From NCBI GenBank assembly GCA_039970095.1, contig JBDVMP010000091.1, positions 75,351 to 139,350 of the forward strand: a DNA stretch of 64,000 bases, given 5' to 3'. Below the pieces are notes generated by a model. The model made no database searches, was not told where the DNA came from, and was given only the letters and a program-made list of their open reading frames with translations. The stretch comes from JAMZMI01 sp039970095 (GTDB lineage Bacteria; Bacteroidota; Bacteroidia; Cytophagales; Cyclobacteriaceae). A program made the translations under genes and the position numbers. Shown here piece after piece: positions 1 to 8,621 of the stretch (positions are counted from its first letter, which is position 1; each line of letters begins with the position of its first letter).

Positions 1-96
1 ATCTCTGGAGAGTTCTATGGCCGGTAGAATCGCGCCAAGTAGGTTTCCAAGATGAGGTTTTCCAGAACTTTGAATTCCGGTAAGTATTCGAGCCAT
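1..96 (-). CDS. trpS: Tryptophan--tRNA ligase, N-terminal 32 residues (runs off the left edge)
   Basis: The first 32 codons are present and the rest lies left of the window. The protein begins MARILTGIQSSGKPHLGN, the characteristic start of bacterial TrpS. The stretch PHLGN is the class I synthetase HIGH-type motif that binds ATP. The enzyme charges tRNA-Trp in the cytoplasm. The ATG is at 94-96 and the frame is open to the edge. A different minus-strand frame over the same bases gives a longer open stretch (15-245), but that one has no recognisable protein in it. A perfect TAnnTTTG box lies about 23 bases upstream of the start, and the gene is divergent from the DUF1573 gene. Confidence 0.9.
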   Translation of the reverse strand, partial: MARILTGIQSSGKPHLGNLLGAILPAIELSRD

Positions 97-118
97 ACGA
101 ACTGATTATTTTTTTGTG

Positions 119-126
119 CAAACCTA
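119..126 (-). promoter_or_regulatory. Candidate -7 box for trpS
   Basis: On the minus strand this reads TAGGTTTG, an exact match to the Bacteroidota housekeeping -7 consensus TAnnTTTG. It would place transcription start near position 112, giving a leader of about 15 bases before the trpS ATG. No clear TTG was found at the -33 distance, so only half of the promoter is supported. Confidence 0.5.
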
Positions 127-153
127 AATAATTTGAACCTTTGCACGAGTGGG

Positions 154-957
154 ATGTATAAAAGAAACTGCGTGTTGAAAGTTGCGATGGTATTGATGGC
201 TTGGGTGAGTTTACCCCTAATTGTGAAAGCACAAAAATTAGCCAATGTTGAAAAAGTGAATGTGGAGTTACTCTACCCAAAAGCGCAAGGGGCCATTCGG
301 TCAGAGTCCAGACATTTGTATTTTGGACATGTATATGGAGATACGTCACTTGTTCGTTCGTTGATTTTATACAATGATTCAGATTCCTTGATTAGCATTT
401 TTTCAGATTCAATATCTGCTCCGGAGTTTATAACTGTCTCCTTTGATACAATTCATATTCCTTCTAGAGGTTACACTGAGATGCTCGTCTCGTTTGATGT
501 TGCACAGTCTGGTGCTACAGGATTCAGTGAATGGCAGTTTAGTTTTAAAACGAATGATACACAGCAAGAAGGGCCACTCGATTTTTTTGCTGTAGCCAAT
601 GTGCATCAGCGTTTTGAGGAGAAAAAAGGAGAAGTTTCCGATTCACCTCATATAGTTTTTGACAAAAGTAAAAGTGATCTGGGGGCTATCCATGAAGGGA
701 CTGTGATGGAAACGAGCTTCGAAATCACTAACTCAGGAGTGGCTCCTCTAGTTATTGAGGATGTAAGGAGCAACTGTGGGTGTCTTGCCTGGGAACTGGA
801 TACAAGGGAAATCAAACCAGGAATGTCGGGAGTGCTTAAAGTTAGCTTTGACACAAAAGGAAGGACGGGCCATCAGTATAAAAACCTAACGATTTTTTCT
901 AATGACCCCTCTGCGTCCATTCAAATGTTGACCATTAAGGCTCAGATTATAAATTGA
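154..957 (+). CDS. Secreted DUF1573 domain protein
   Basis: The chosen ATG at 154 gives a clean signal peptide (MYKRNCVLKVAMVLMAW, ending in VKAQ), so the mature protein is exported. A TTG 21 bases upstream is in frame but adds nothing. The last 100 or so residues are a DUF1573 domain: a beta-sandwich-like stretch with FEITNSGVAPLVIEDVRSNC followed by GC, the family's hallmark NCGC motif. Before it lies a second, weaker immunoglobulin-like segment (LYFGHVYGDTSLVRSLILYN). DUF1573 proteins are common in Bacteroidota envelopes and have no established biochemical role. The gene ends three bases before the end of the convergent M1 peptidase gene and appears to be a single-gene unit. Confidence 0.85.
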   Translation: MYKRNCVLKVAMVLMAWVSLPLIVKAQKLANVEKVNVELLYPKAQGAIRSESRHLYFGHVYGDTSLVRSLILYNDSDSLISIFSDSISAPEFITVSFDTIHIPSRGYTEMLVSFDVAQSGATGFSEWQFSFKTNDTQQEGPLDFFAVANVHQRFEEKKGEVSDSPHIVFDKSKSDLGAIHEGTVMETSFEITNSGVAPLVIEDVRSNCGCLAWELDTREIKPGMSGVLKVSFDTKGRTGHQYKNLTIFSNDPSASIQMLTIKAQIIN

Positions 958-960
958 GCT

Positions 961-2820
961 TTAATTCTGAAAAGGGAAAAAATTATTGCTTCTGTCCACA
1001 TCAGCCATTCTTCCTGATGCATCTATCTCGATACTCTTTATCTCACTGGAAGGAAAATCGAGGGTAAAAGCATATTCAGGATGTGTCCAAAACCAGTCGC
1101 TTAAAGTCGTTCTTTCTAAGCCTGAGTCGTTGACTTTTTCTCCACGCATCACTCCAATAGGTATGTAAATCAAAAATTGGCTACCATCTGTTTTGGTGAT
1201 GGTAATATCCAATGGCATTGGGATTCGTCCAACCTTGCCCAGTGTTACTTTGGTTGTGTTGTCTATATCTGCCACACTTTGAATCTGATAGTCTATGGTA
1301 TAGGTGGTGTTGATCCAATCATCAAAAAACCAGCGAAGCTGGATGTTAGACTCTTTTTCCATCAAACGAATAAAGTCATTCGGGTGCGGGTGCTTGAAGC
1401 CCCACTGATTGCGGTATTTGATCATGCCTTTGTGGAGCACTTCTTCACCTATGATATAATTGAGTTGGGCCAGAGCTACGGCTCCTTTGTAATAGGAGCC
1501 AAAAGAGTAGCCTCTGTTGGTGATAAAATGATCATCATGAAGCACTGCGGCTTCTTCTTTCCCGGTATTTGCCCAGCGGATATAATAGTTTATAGTTGCT
1601 CGCGTTGGATTGTCTTCGCCTAGGTTCTGTATTTCATTTACCACGTAATCTTCTGCGTAAGTAGCAAACCCTTCATCCATCCAGCTATAGTAGCTTTCGT
1701 TGGTTGCGAGCATTCCCTGATACCAGCTATGCATCACCTCATGTACCATAGTGCCAACAATAGAATTTAGAGACCGGACACCTGTACTTCGTTTTTTATT
1801 GATGATTAAAGTGGCCATAGGGTACTCCATGCCACCGTCACCGCCCTGAATTACAGAATACTGCGACCATCCGTATTTTCCAAAGTTCTCATTCATGTAC
1901 TCAAAACACTTCACTGTATAGGTTGGTAATTCGGTTCTCCACAGCTCTGTCTCTTCTCCTTTTATGTAGAAAAACCTTAACAATGGGCCATTAGGAACCT
2001 GGGCAGTTGTTTGCTCATAATCTGTGTCTGCAGCCCAAACAAAGTCATGAACGTTATTGGCTTTGAATTTCCATGTGAGTGTTTTGCCTTTTCGCTTTAC
2101 TTTCACTCCCTCATCTTCATAACCGTAACCCACTTCGTTGGGGTTTTGAACAATCCCGGTTCCAGCCAATACATACTTTTTGTCTATTGTGATATTGACC
2201 TCATAGTCACCCCATGGCGCGTAAAACTCACGTCCAACATATGGGTGGGTGTGCCAGCCGTATGGGTCGTATTCTGCCAACTTAGGAAACCATTGAGCCA
2301 TTGAGTAATCTACTCCGTCGAAGCTGTCGCGTCCGGTTCTTCTGATCTGGAGAGGAACCTGAGATTCAAACTGCATTTTGAATGTGGTTGATTGCCCTGG
2401 GAGGATTGGTTTGGCTAGTTTCACCTCCAGAGTAGTGTAAGATATTTCGTACTCCAGTTCTTCTCCATCCTGTGTCAAAGTTTTCACTTTGTGCCACCCG
2501 GTTTCGGTATCCTTAAGATTGCCAATTTCGTCCATTAGCGGAAACCGAGGGTCGGGATTGGGAGTTAACCGTCTGTGCCACTCCATCATGCTCCCTGGCT
2601 GGAAAGCATTGTAGTAGAGGTGGTAAAAGATCTGATTTAGTGTGTCGGGTGAATTGTTGGTGTAAGTGATGACCTGATCTCCAGAGAACTGGTGATTGTC
2701 GGTATCAAATAGAATATCCATTTTATAATCGGCCTTTTGCTGCCAATAGCCTTGTGCCAGAGTAGCAGTGGTGATTAATAATAGAAGAGAGGTATTTAGA
2801 AATACTTTTACAGACTTCAT
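961..2820 (-). CDS. M1 family metallopeptidase (aminopeptidase N-like), exported
   Basis: A 619-residue protein with a signal peptide (MKSVKVFLNTSLLLLITTATLAQ). The zinc site is complete: HEVMH at residues 360-364 (His360, Glu361 catalytic, His364), followed 18 residues later by the third ligand Glu383 in WMDEGFATY. The N-terminal half is the beta-rich domain of M1 enzymes. It lacks the large C-terminal helical domain of E. coli PepN, as many Bacteroidota secreted M1 peptidases do. The YPMATLIIN stretch occupies the place of the substrate-binding GxMEN region, here GGMEYP. It probably trims peptides in the periplasm. It follows gyrB on the same strand across a hairpin terminator, so it may have its own promoter. 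Confidence 0.9.
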   Translation of the reverse strand: MKSVKVFLNTSLLLLITTATLAQGYWQQKADYKMDILFDTDNHQFSGDQVITYTNNSPDTLNQIFYHLYYNAFQPGSMMEWHRRLTPNPDPRFPLMDEIGNLKDTETGWHKVKTLTQDGEELEYEISYTTLEVKLAKPILPGQSTTFKMQFESQVPLQIRRTGRDSFDGVDYSMAQWFPKLAEYDPYGWHTHPYVGREFYAPWGDYEVNITIDKKYVLAGTGIVQNPNEVGYGYEDEGVKVKRKGKTLTWKFKANNVHDFVWAADTDYEQTTAQVPNGPLLRFFYIKGEETELWRTELPTYTVKCFEYMNENFGKYGWSQYSVIQGGDGGMEYPMATLIINKKRSTGVRSLNSIVGTMVHEVMHSWYQGMLATNESYYSWMDEGFATYAEDYVVNEIQNLGEDNPTRATINYYIRWANTGKEEAAVLHDDHFITNRGYSFGSYYKGAVALAQLNYIIGEEVLHKGMIKYRNQWGFKHPHPNDFIRLMEKESNIQLRWFFDDWINTTYTIDYQIQSVADIDNTTKVTLGKVGRIPMPLDITITKTDGSQFLIYIPIGVMRGEKVNDSGLERTTLSDWFWTHPEYAFTLDFPSSEIKSIEIDASGRMADVDRSNNFFPFQN

Positions 2821-2844
2821 GTTTTAATTTTTTTGATCAAAAGA

Positions 2845-2871
2845 AAAGCCTTAACGCAGGGATAAGGCTTT
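2845..2871 (-). terminator. Rho-independent terminator after gyrB
   Basis: AAAGCCTTA (2845-2853) pairs perfectly with TAAGGCTTT (2863-2871) around a 9-base loop. Read on the minus strand the stem is followed by TTCTTTT, a T-rich tract. It sits about 80 bases past the gyrB stop and about 25 bases before the M1 peptidase ATG. Confidence 0.7.
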
Positions 2872-2951
2872 AGATATTCGAAATTATGAATTTATCGTTA
2901 AGCGGATTTAGGAACTATTGACCGAAGGCTTAACATCGCTTTGAATGGGAG

Positions 2952-4892
2952 TTAAACGTCCACCTTGGCGTACTTAGCATTCTTTTCAATGAATTCTCTA
3001 CGAGGAGCTACTTCATCGCCCATGAGCATGGAGAAAAGGTGGTCTGCCTCGGCAGCAGATTCAATGGAAACCTTCTTCAAGCTGCGCGTGTCAGGGTTCA
3101 TGGTGGTTGTCCAAAGCTGCTCAGGGTTCATTTCTCCAAGACCTTTGTATCGCTGTATGTTCACAGAGTCTTCTTTGCCTTCTCCTGCTATTTCTTTGAT
3201 CACCTGATCGCGATCTGCGTCAGACCATGAATATCTTTCCTGCTTACCTTTTTTGATTAGGTAAAGAGGAGGGAGGGCAATGTACAGATAGCCATGCTCA
3301 ATTAGGCTTCTCATGTATCTAAAGAAAAATGTTAAAATCAGGGTTCTGATATGGCTACCGTCAATATCCGCATCAGTCATGATGATGATTTTGTGGTAAC
3401 GAAGCTTCTCCATGTTGAGCGCTTTTTCATCATCTTCGGTTCCGAATTTCACGCCGAGTGCTGTAATGATGTTTTTGATTTCGTCGTTATCGTAGATTTT
3501 ATGCTCCTGTGCTTTTTCTACGTTTAGGATCTTACCTCTCAAAGGAAGAATAGCCTGAAATTTTCTATCTCGTCCCTGTTTTGCTGATCCACCTGCAGAG
3601 TCTCCCTCTACCAGATAGATTTCACAGTTTCCAGGGTCCTTGTCAGAGCAGTCAGCAAGTTTTCCTGGCAGTCCTGTACCAGAAAGAACGTTCTTTCTCT
3701 GTACCATCTCACGTGCTTTTCTTGCTGCGTGACGAGCCTGAGCTGCCAAAATCACCTTCTGCACGATTTGCTTAGCTTCCTTAGGGTGCTCTTCCAAATA
3801 CTCGTTGAGCATGTCGCTCACACAGGTATCTACTGCGCCCATGGCATCAGAGTTTCCTAATTTGGTCTTGGTTTGGCCTTCAAACTGTGGTTCTGCCACT
3901 TTCACAGAAATGACTGCAGTCAAACCTTCGCGAAAGTCATCTCCGTTGATATCCAACTTTACTTTTTCTAACTGACCCGATTTTTCAGCATAAGATTTTA
4001 AGGTTCGTGTGAGTGCCCTTCTAAATCCAGCTACGTGAGTTCCACCCTCTATGGTGTTAATGTTGTTCACATAAGAAACCACATTTTCAGAGTAGGAGGT
4101 GTTGTAATTCATGGCAACCTGCACTGGGATTCCACCCTTATCTCCTTCTATGAAGATTGGTGCAGGTATGAGTCTTTCTCTTGTGCTGTCCAGGTATTCG
4201 ACAAACTCTGCTAGTCCTCCTTCTGAGAAGAAAGTCTCACCGATATCTTTTCCATTTTCATCTTGCTCTCTATGATCGATCAGATGAATTTTGATGCCAG
4301 CGTTCAAAAATGAAAGCTCTCTCAGTCGAGTGGCTACAGTTTCGTATTTGTATTCCGTTGTGATGAAGATACTGGCATCAGGCTGAAAAGTAATCGTAGT
4401 ACCTGTTTTGTCGGTAGTCCCTACTTCTTTTACAGGATACTGTGGAATTCCAATTTTATATTCCTGCTCGAAAACTTTGCCTTTTCTGTGAACAGTTGCT
4501 TTTAGGTCTGTAGAAAGTGCATTCACACATGAAACCCCAACCCCATGCAGACCACCTGAAACTTTGTAGGTGTCTTTGTCAAATTTACCACCAGCATGAA
4601 GTACTGTCATTACGACCTCCAGTGCTGATTTCTTTTCTTTCTCATGATAGTCAGTTGGGATACCACGGCCATTATCAGAAACTGAAATCGAATTGCCTTT
4701 ATTGATCTCTACTGTGATTTCATCACAATGACCAGCAAGCGCTTCGTCTATTGAGTTGTCAACAACCTCCCAAACAAGGTGATGGAGACCTTTGACTCCA
4801 ACGTCCCCGATGTACATGGCGGGTCTTTTTCTTACGGCTTCTAATCCTTCAAGTACCTGGATATTACTAGCTGAATACTCCTTTTGACTCAT
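2952..4892 (-). CDS. gyrB: DNA gyrase subunit B
   Basis: 646 residues, the short GyrB form without the long C-terminal insertion found in E. coli. The N-terminal GHKL ATPase has EVVDNSIDEALAGHC and GRGIPTDYH, followed by GGLHGVGVSCVNALS. The TOPRIM domain carries EGDSAGGSAKQGRDR (Glu429 onward) and the acidic metal site DADIDGSHIRTLIL. The C-terminus has the conserved QRYKGLGEMNPEQLW. With GyrA it introduces negative supercoils using ATP, and it is the target of aminocoumarins. ParE is a close relative, but the sequence style and length fit GyrB better. It has a good -7 box upstream and a terminator downstream. Confidence 0.95.
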   Translation of the reverse strand: MSQKEYSASNIQVLEGLEAVRKRPAMYIGDVGVKGLHHLVWEVVDNSIDEALAGHCDEITVEINKGNSISVSDNGRGIPTDYHEKEKKSALEVVMTVLHAGGKFDKDTYKVSGGLHGVGVSCVNALSTDLKATVHRKGKVFEQEYKIGIPQYPVKEVGTTDKTGTTITFQPDASIFITTEYKYETVATRLRELSFLNAGIKIHLIDHREQDENGKDIGETFFSEGGLAEFVEYLDSTRERLIPAPIFIEGDKGGIPVQVAMNYNTSYSENVVSYVNNINTIEGGTHVAGFRRALTRTLKSYAEKSGQLEKVKLDINGDDFREGLTAVISVKVAEPQFEGQTKTKLGNSDAMGAVDTCVSDMLNEYLEEHPKEAKQIVQKVILAAQARHAARKAREMVQRKNVLSGTGLPGKLADCSDKDPGNCEIYLVEGDSAGGSAKQGRDRKFQAILPLRGKILNVEKAQEHKIYDNDEIKNIITALGVKFGTEDDEKALNMEKLRYHKIIIMTDADIDGSHIRTLILTFFFRYMRSLIEHGYLYIALPPLYLIKKGKQERYSWSDADRDQVIKEIAGEGKEDSVNIQRYKGLGEMNPEQLWTTTMNPDTRSLKKVSIESAAEADHLFSMLMGDEVAPRREFIEKNAKYAKVDV

Positions 4893-4930
4893 CTTATTTT
4901 TTGGCTTCTGATTTACTGAAAACTAACTCA

Positions 4931-4938
4931 CAAATCTA
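4931..4938 (-). promoter_or_regulatory. Candidate -7 box for gyrB
   Basis: The minus strand reads TAGATTTG, matching TAnnTTTG exactly, about 40 bases before the gyrB ATG. No TTG is seen at the -33 distance. Confidence 0.45.
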
Positions 4939-5014
4939 CATATTTTCTGCCATTCGGGGTGATTGTATTTTGAGTTTCATTTCACTAGTTTTAGGTAAGC
5001 CAAAATTTATATCG

Positions 5015-6412
5015 ATGCGATATTTTCTTGTTATTTATATAGCCTTGTTTGCTCTTCAAACCCAAGGTCAGGGGGAGGTTTCTGATGACCTCAAAGCCAG
5101 AGAAGATAGTGTTCTTAAGGTTCGGGAGGAAAGGTTTAGGCGCTTTGACGAAAAGCAAAAACGGCTAGAACTTTATAGACGCATGTTGTCAGAAAACCCA
5201 GCGCTGGCGATGGACTCTGTGGTGAATGCTCGTAAAGCGGAAAAATTGAGTGAAGGTCTGCAGCGACTGGCACAGCTGGAGCAAAACACGCGGTTGGATA
5301 CTCTCAAAGAAATTGATTTGTCTTATGCTGGTTTGGATGAAATACCTGATTTTGTTTTTGAGGCGAAGAGCCTCCGAATTTTGGTGTTAGATTATAATCA
5401 TATAAGGAAGCTTCCGAAAAGGCTTGCTGAGCTTGAGGATTTAAAACGTGTGTACTGGAGGTACAATGAGTTGGAGGATTTCCGGTGGATAAGAGTTCAA
5501 AACATAGGTGATATAGAAAAGCTTGATATGAGCTATAACAATCTGACTCGATTGCCTTTAGGGGTTAAAAAAGTTAAAGGGTTAAAGGAATTGGTGTTGG
5601 AGGAAAACTTGTTTGAAGAAATTCCTGTGAACAGGTTAGCGAAGGCAAGCTGGATACAGACTGTTTCTTTCAATGAATGCCCGCTTTTGAAACTTGCCGA
5701 GAATAATTATGGTAAACTTGATTTTCTTCGTGTTTTTAAGGCCAACAAATGCGGACTTACCCAAATAGATCCTTCTATCTACGAGATGAGTGGGCTGGTA
5801 GAGTTACAGCTTCAGGAAAATAGTATCAACGCTGTTCCGCTTGGTATTTCGTCAATGGAAAATTTAACCAAGCTTTCATTTTATAAAAACAAAATTCACG
5901 ACTTACCTTCTGATTTTTTTGACATACCCAATTTGATTGTTGTCGATTTGTATTTCAATGATCTGGAGGTGATTTCTGAGGATATAGGAAAATTGGATAA
6001 ACTGGAGATACTCTATTTGTCAAATAATCGCATTTACAGTTTACCTGAGTCTTTGGGAAAGCTTACCAAGTTGGAGGAGCTGTATCTTCATCATAATAGA
6101 CTCAGTACATTGCCATCTACGGTTGAGAATTTTAAGGACTTAAGAGTTTTTAGGGTAAATGATAACTACTTAATTGACTTTCCTGAGGCACTTTTAAACT
6201 CCCCTCATTTAGAAGATATTGATATTTCAAACAACCAAATAACTTCTATGCCGGTAGGACTAGAGCATCTGAAAAAACTCAGACTTTTTACCTTCGAGAA
6301 TAACCCTGTAGATCTTGCTAATCCTGACAATCGTGATGTGGTGTCTGAGCTCTACCGAATGAGTGAGGCAGGCACTATTTGCTCCCCTCGGGTTTCAATT
6401 TCAAGTCAATAA
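5015..6412 (+). CDS. Exported leucine-rich repeat protein
   Basis: The frame is open from 4901, but the ATG at 5015 starts a signal peptide (MRYFLVIYIALFALQTQGQG), so I place the start there (465 residues). A charged, coiled-coil-like stretch (about residues 25-95) precedes roughly 13 leucine-rich repeats of about 23 residues. A typical unit is LEILYLSNNRIYSLPESLGK, with asparagine and proline positions typical of bacterial LRRs. LRRs bind proteins; the partner is unknown. No membrane anchor or type IX sorting domain is visible at the C-terminus. The last 7 bases overlap the convergent CoA-binding gene. Confidence 0.8.
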   Translation: MRYFLVIYIALFALQTQGQGEVSDDLKAREDSVLKVREERFRRFDEKQKRLELYRRMLSENPALAMDSVVNARKAEKLSEGLQRLAQLEQNTRLDTLKEIDLSYAGLDEIPDFVFEAKSLRILVLDYNHIRKLPKRLAELEDLKRVYWRYNELEDFRWIRVQNIGDIEKLDMSYNNLTRLPLGVKKVKGLKELVLEENLFEEIPVNRLAKASWIQTVSFNECPLLKLAENNYGKLDFLRVFKANKCGLTQIDPSIYEMSGLVELQLQENSINAVPLGISSMENLTKLSFYKNKIHDLPSDFFDIPNLIVVDLYFNDLEVISEDIGKLDKLEILYLSNNRIYSLPESLGKLTKLEELYLHHNRLSTLPSTVENFKDLRVFRVNDNYLIDFPEALLNSPHLEDIDISNNQITSMPVGLEHLKKLRLFTFENNPVDLANPDNRDVVSELYRMSEAGTICSPRVSISSQ

Positions 6413-6774
6413 TTACCCACACTGAGCATGACAAGCGTGCATGCGTTGATTGTTTCGATTCCCATATTGGTGGCTTTTCTGGCCAACTGTGGATTCTCGG
6501 TTCCGGGGTTGAAAATGATTCTGAATGGAGCTAAACTAAGTATGTACTCTTCCCAGTCTATTTGATTCTGAGAACCCAGATACATGGTTACAGTGTGAAT
6601 GCCTTTGATCTCAGGCTTATCTCTGATGTCCAGTATGTTACTTCCGAATACCTCGCCTTTTTTGATGCCGAGCGGGACTATTTCCTGATTGGCCTGGGTC
6701 AGCCTTTGTGCAGCTATGTAAGCGTAGCGTTGTGGGTTTGTGGAAGCCCCGATAATCGCAGTTTTTTTACTCAT
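6406..6774 (-). CDS. CoA-binding domain protein (YccU type)
   Basis: 122 residues forming one Rossmann-like CoA-binding domain, close to the usual family length. The N-terminal loop IIGASTNPQRYAY binds the nucleotide in this family, and GSNILDIRDKPEI and FNPGTENPQLA are also family-like. It resembles the CoA-binding half of succinyl-CoA synthetase alpha without the catalytic histidine domain. Its physiological role is unknown. It lies 5 bases downstream of the YwqK-repeat gene on the same strand and may be cotranscribed with it and with tryptophan 2,3-dioxygenase. Confidence 0.8.
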   Translation of the reverse strand: MSKKTAIIGASTNPQRYAYIAAQRLTQANQEIVPLGIKKGEVFGSNILDIRDKPEIKGIHTVTMYLGSQNQIDWEEYILSLAPFRIIFNPGTENPQLARKATNMGIETINACTLVMLSVGNY

Positions 6775-6779
6775 AGATT

Positions 6780-8612
6780 TTATAAACTGATTACAGCTCT
6801 TTTTGGCCCTGAAAACCCGAGGTTGATTCCGAAAATAATAGGGAAGAAGACCTCACTTTGATCCAGAGATTTGAATAACTGTTCGTTTACGTCGCTGGTT
6901 GCATAGTCTTTGGAAAAACTTCTGGTTGTGATGGCCATTCCGATATGAAAGTCGGCTGTGAGACCAGCGTTACCCGCACGCTGCATCCATCTATGGCCTA
7001 TGAATACTCCATACCCAAATTGTATCTCAGATGCTTGCAGCTCGGTTTCATCAGGGTTGGTGAGGCTCATAGAGAAATCCTGCTTGATCGCTTTGTGATT
7101 GAGGTAACCGCCTTCGAGCTGGTGCCCGAAGTAAAACATGCCCAGCTTTTTATCATCGTGGTAAAATTTTTGGCGAAACTCTGCGGTAAGCCCGGCGGTA
7201 TTTACTTTACCGGCATCTGCTTGTTTTAGAAACGGTTTTTTGTGTAAAAACAATTCCAGTTCATACCCAAGTCTTTCTTGCAGGTAATACTCTACGGCCA
7301 GAGGTATATGACCCAGCGGAATCCAGGCAGGGTTAGTAGCTATGATGTATCCCCGAAACTCGTTAACCCGCGGCTGGAAGTAGCGCAGTTTGTTGCTTTT
7401 GTATCGGTATTCTGGTTTACTGAAGCTTTCCTTTTCTTTTTCCGCCTTGATCGATTCGGAGGTTCTGAATATGGGTTTTTCGTTTTCATAAACGGGGCGA
7501 TAAACTCCGGCTATGGAGCCATCGGGGTTGTAAAGGGTCCATTCACCCACTCTGCGCTCGTCATCCAGCTGTCCCTTCATCTTGATGGAGCCATCCGGGT
7601 AAAAACTTTTGTAATCTCCCTTTCCATTGGTGTATGATGCCACACCGTCTTCCACACCATCTTCGCTGTAAAAAACCCACTCTCCTTCTTTTAGGCCGTT
7701 TTTAATGGATCCACGAGCTTTTTGCTTGCCACTCTCGTAAAACTCTACATATTTCCCCGTTCCAGCGTCGTATTTTCCTTCTCCCTTGATGATGCCTGAT
7801 TGATAATAAAGCTTCCAGAATCCGTCTTTTTGATCTTGCTTCATTTCGCCTTCAGAGCTCACAGATCCATCCGGATAATAATACTTCCAAACGCCGTTTT
7901 TTTCTCCCGTAAGAAAGTTTCCTTCGGCGGCCGTCTGACCATTCTTGTGAAAGTGCTTCCAATAACCGTTTCGCAAACCATCCTTGAATGCTCCCTCAGC
8001 TTCTTTTTCACCTGTTTCGAAATAGTAGATCCAGTTTCCCTCACTTTCCTCATCTACATTTCTTCCTTCCATTTTGAGTGCACCCGAAGGGTAAAACTCT
8101 TTGTAAAGGCCATCTCCCTGATCGTAATAGGCCTGGGCTTTTAAGGAGCCTTCTTCGTAGAGGTAATTCCAGATTCCTTCCTTTTGCCCGTCAAAGTATA
8201 TACCGCTACTTTTCTCCGTTCCGTTTTCAAAGTAGAACGTCCAGTGTCCGTGTTTGATGTTGTCTTTGAAAAGGCCGGTGGCCTTTTTGTTGCCATTTTC
8301 GAAGTAGTAGATCCATTCACCGGTTTGCTTGCCACGCGTGTATTGACCCATGGCTTTTTCATGGCCATTTTCGAAATAAAACTCCCAAAGGCTATCCGAA
8401 AGGTTGTGATGATAATAACCCTGCGTAGCAAGTGACCCATTGCCGTAAAAGGCTTGATACTTGCCGTCGAGAGAGGAGTCCACTTCGTTGATGGAAATAA
8501 CCTCCTGAATCTTGGTTTTCTCCTGATCGAAATAGGTCTTTTTGGTAATGACCTGACCTTTTGAGGAAAACCAGAGTATGAGTACTGCGATTATGAATGC
8601 GTACTTCCTCAT
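6780..8612 (-). CDS. YwqK/MORN-like repeat protein with C-terminal barrel-like domain
   Basis: 610 residues. After a signal peptide (MRKYAFIIAVLILWFSSKGQ), residues of about 45-375 consist of some 14 repeats of 22-24 residues, each near the pattern GEWIYYFENGNKKATG. This is the YwqK-type relative of MORN repeats. The remaining 200 or so residues are non-repetitive, with amphipathic strands (IPLAVEYYLQERLGYELEL, FGYGVFIGHRW, FFPIIFGINLGF) like a small outer-membrane beta-barrel. I infer that the repeats are displayed by an outer-membrane anchor. The YwqK label antitoxin comes from a Bacillus relative and should not be read as function here. It starts 9 bases after the upstream dioxygenase gene ends. 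Confidence 0.75.
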   Translation of the reverse strand: MRKYAFIIAVLILWFSSKGQVITKKTYFDQEKTKIQEVISINEVDSSLDGKYQAFYGNGSLATQGYYHHNLSDSLWEFYFENGHEKAMGQYTRGKQTGEWIYYFENGNKKATGLFKDNIKHGHWTFYFENGTEKSSGIYFDGQKEGIWNYLYEEGSLKAQAYYDQGDGLYKEFYPSGALKMEGRNVDEESEGNWIYYFETGEKEAEGAFKDGLRNGYWKHFHKNGQTAAEGNFLTGEKNGVWKYYYPDGSVSSEGEMKQDQKDGFWKLYYQSGIIKGEGKYDAGTGKYVEFYESGKQKARGSIKNGLKEGEWVFYSEDGVEDGVASYTNGKGDYKSFYPDGSIKMKGQLDDERRVGEWTLYNPDGSIAGVYRPVYENEKPIFRTSESIKAEKEKESFSKPEYRYKSNKLRYFQPRVNEFRGYIIATNPAWIPLGHIPLAVEYYLQERLGYELELFLHKKPFLKQADAGKVNTAGLTAEFRQKFYHDDKKLGMFYFGHQLEGGYLNHKAIKQDFSMSLTNPDETELQASEIQFGYGVFIGHRWMQRAGNAGLTADFHIGMAITTRSFSKDYATSDVNEQLFKSLDQSEVFFPIIFGINLGFSGPKRAVISL

Positions 8613-8621
8613 TCAAGTAAA

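Noticed and set aside
15..245. Minus-strand open frame of 76 codons at the left edge
   Set aside because: It overlaps trpS in the wrong frame and the DUF1573 gene, and shows no recognisable domain.
1177..1623. 148-codon open frame antisense to the M1 peptidase
   Set aside because: The opposite strand encodes a full M1 active site; this frame has no domain or start context.
6780..8612. Reading the YwqK repeat protein as a toxin-antitoxin antitoxin
   Set aside because: The label comes from a Bacillus relative; here the protein is exported, has a barrel-like tail and no toxin gene is adjacent.
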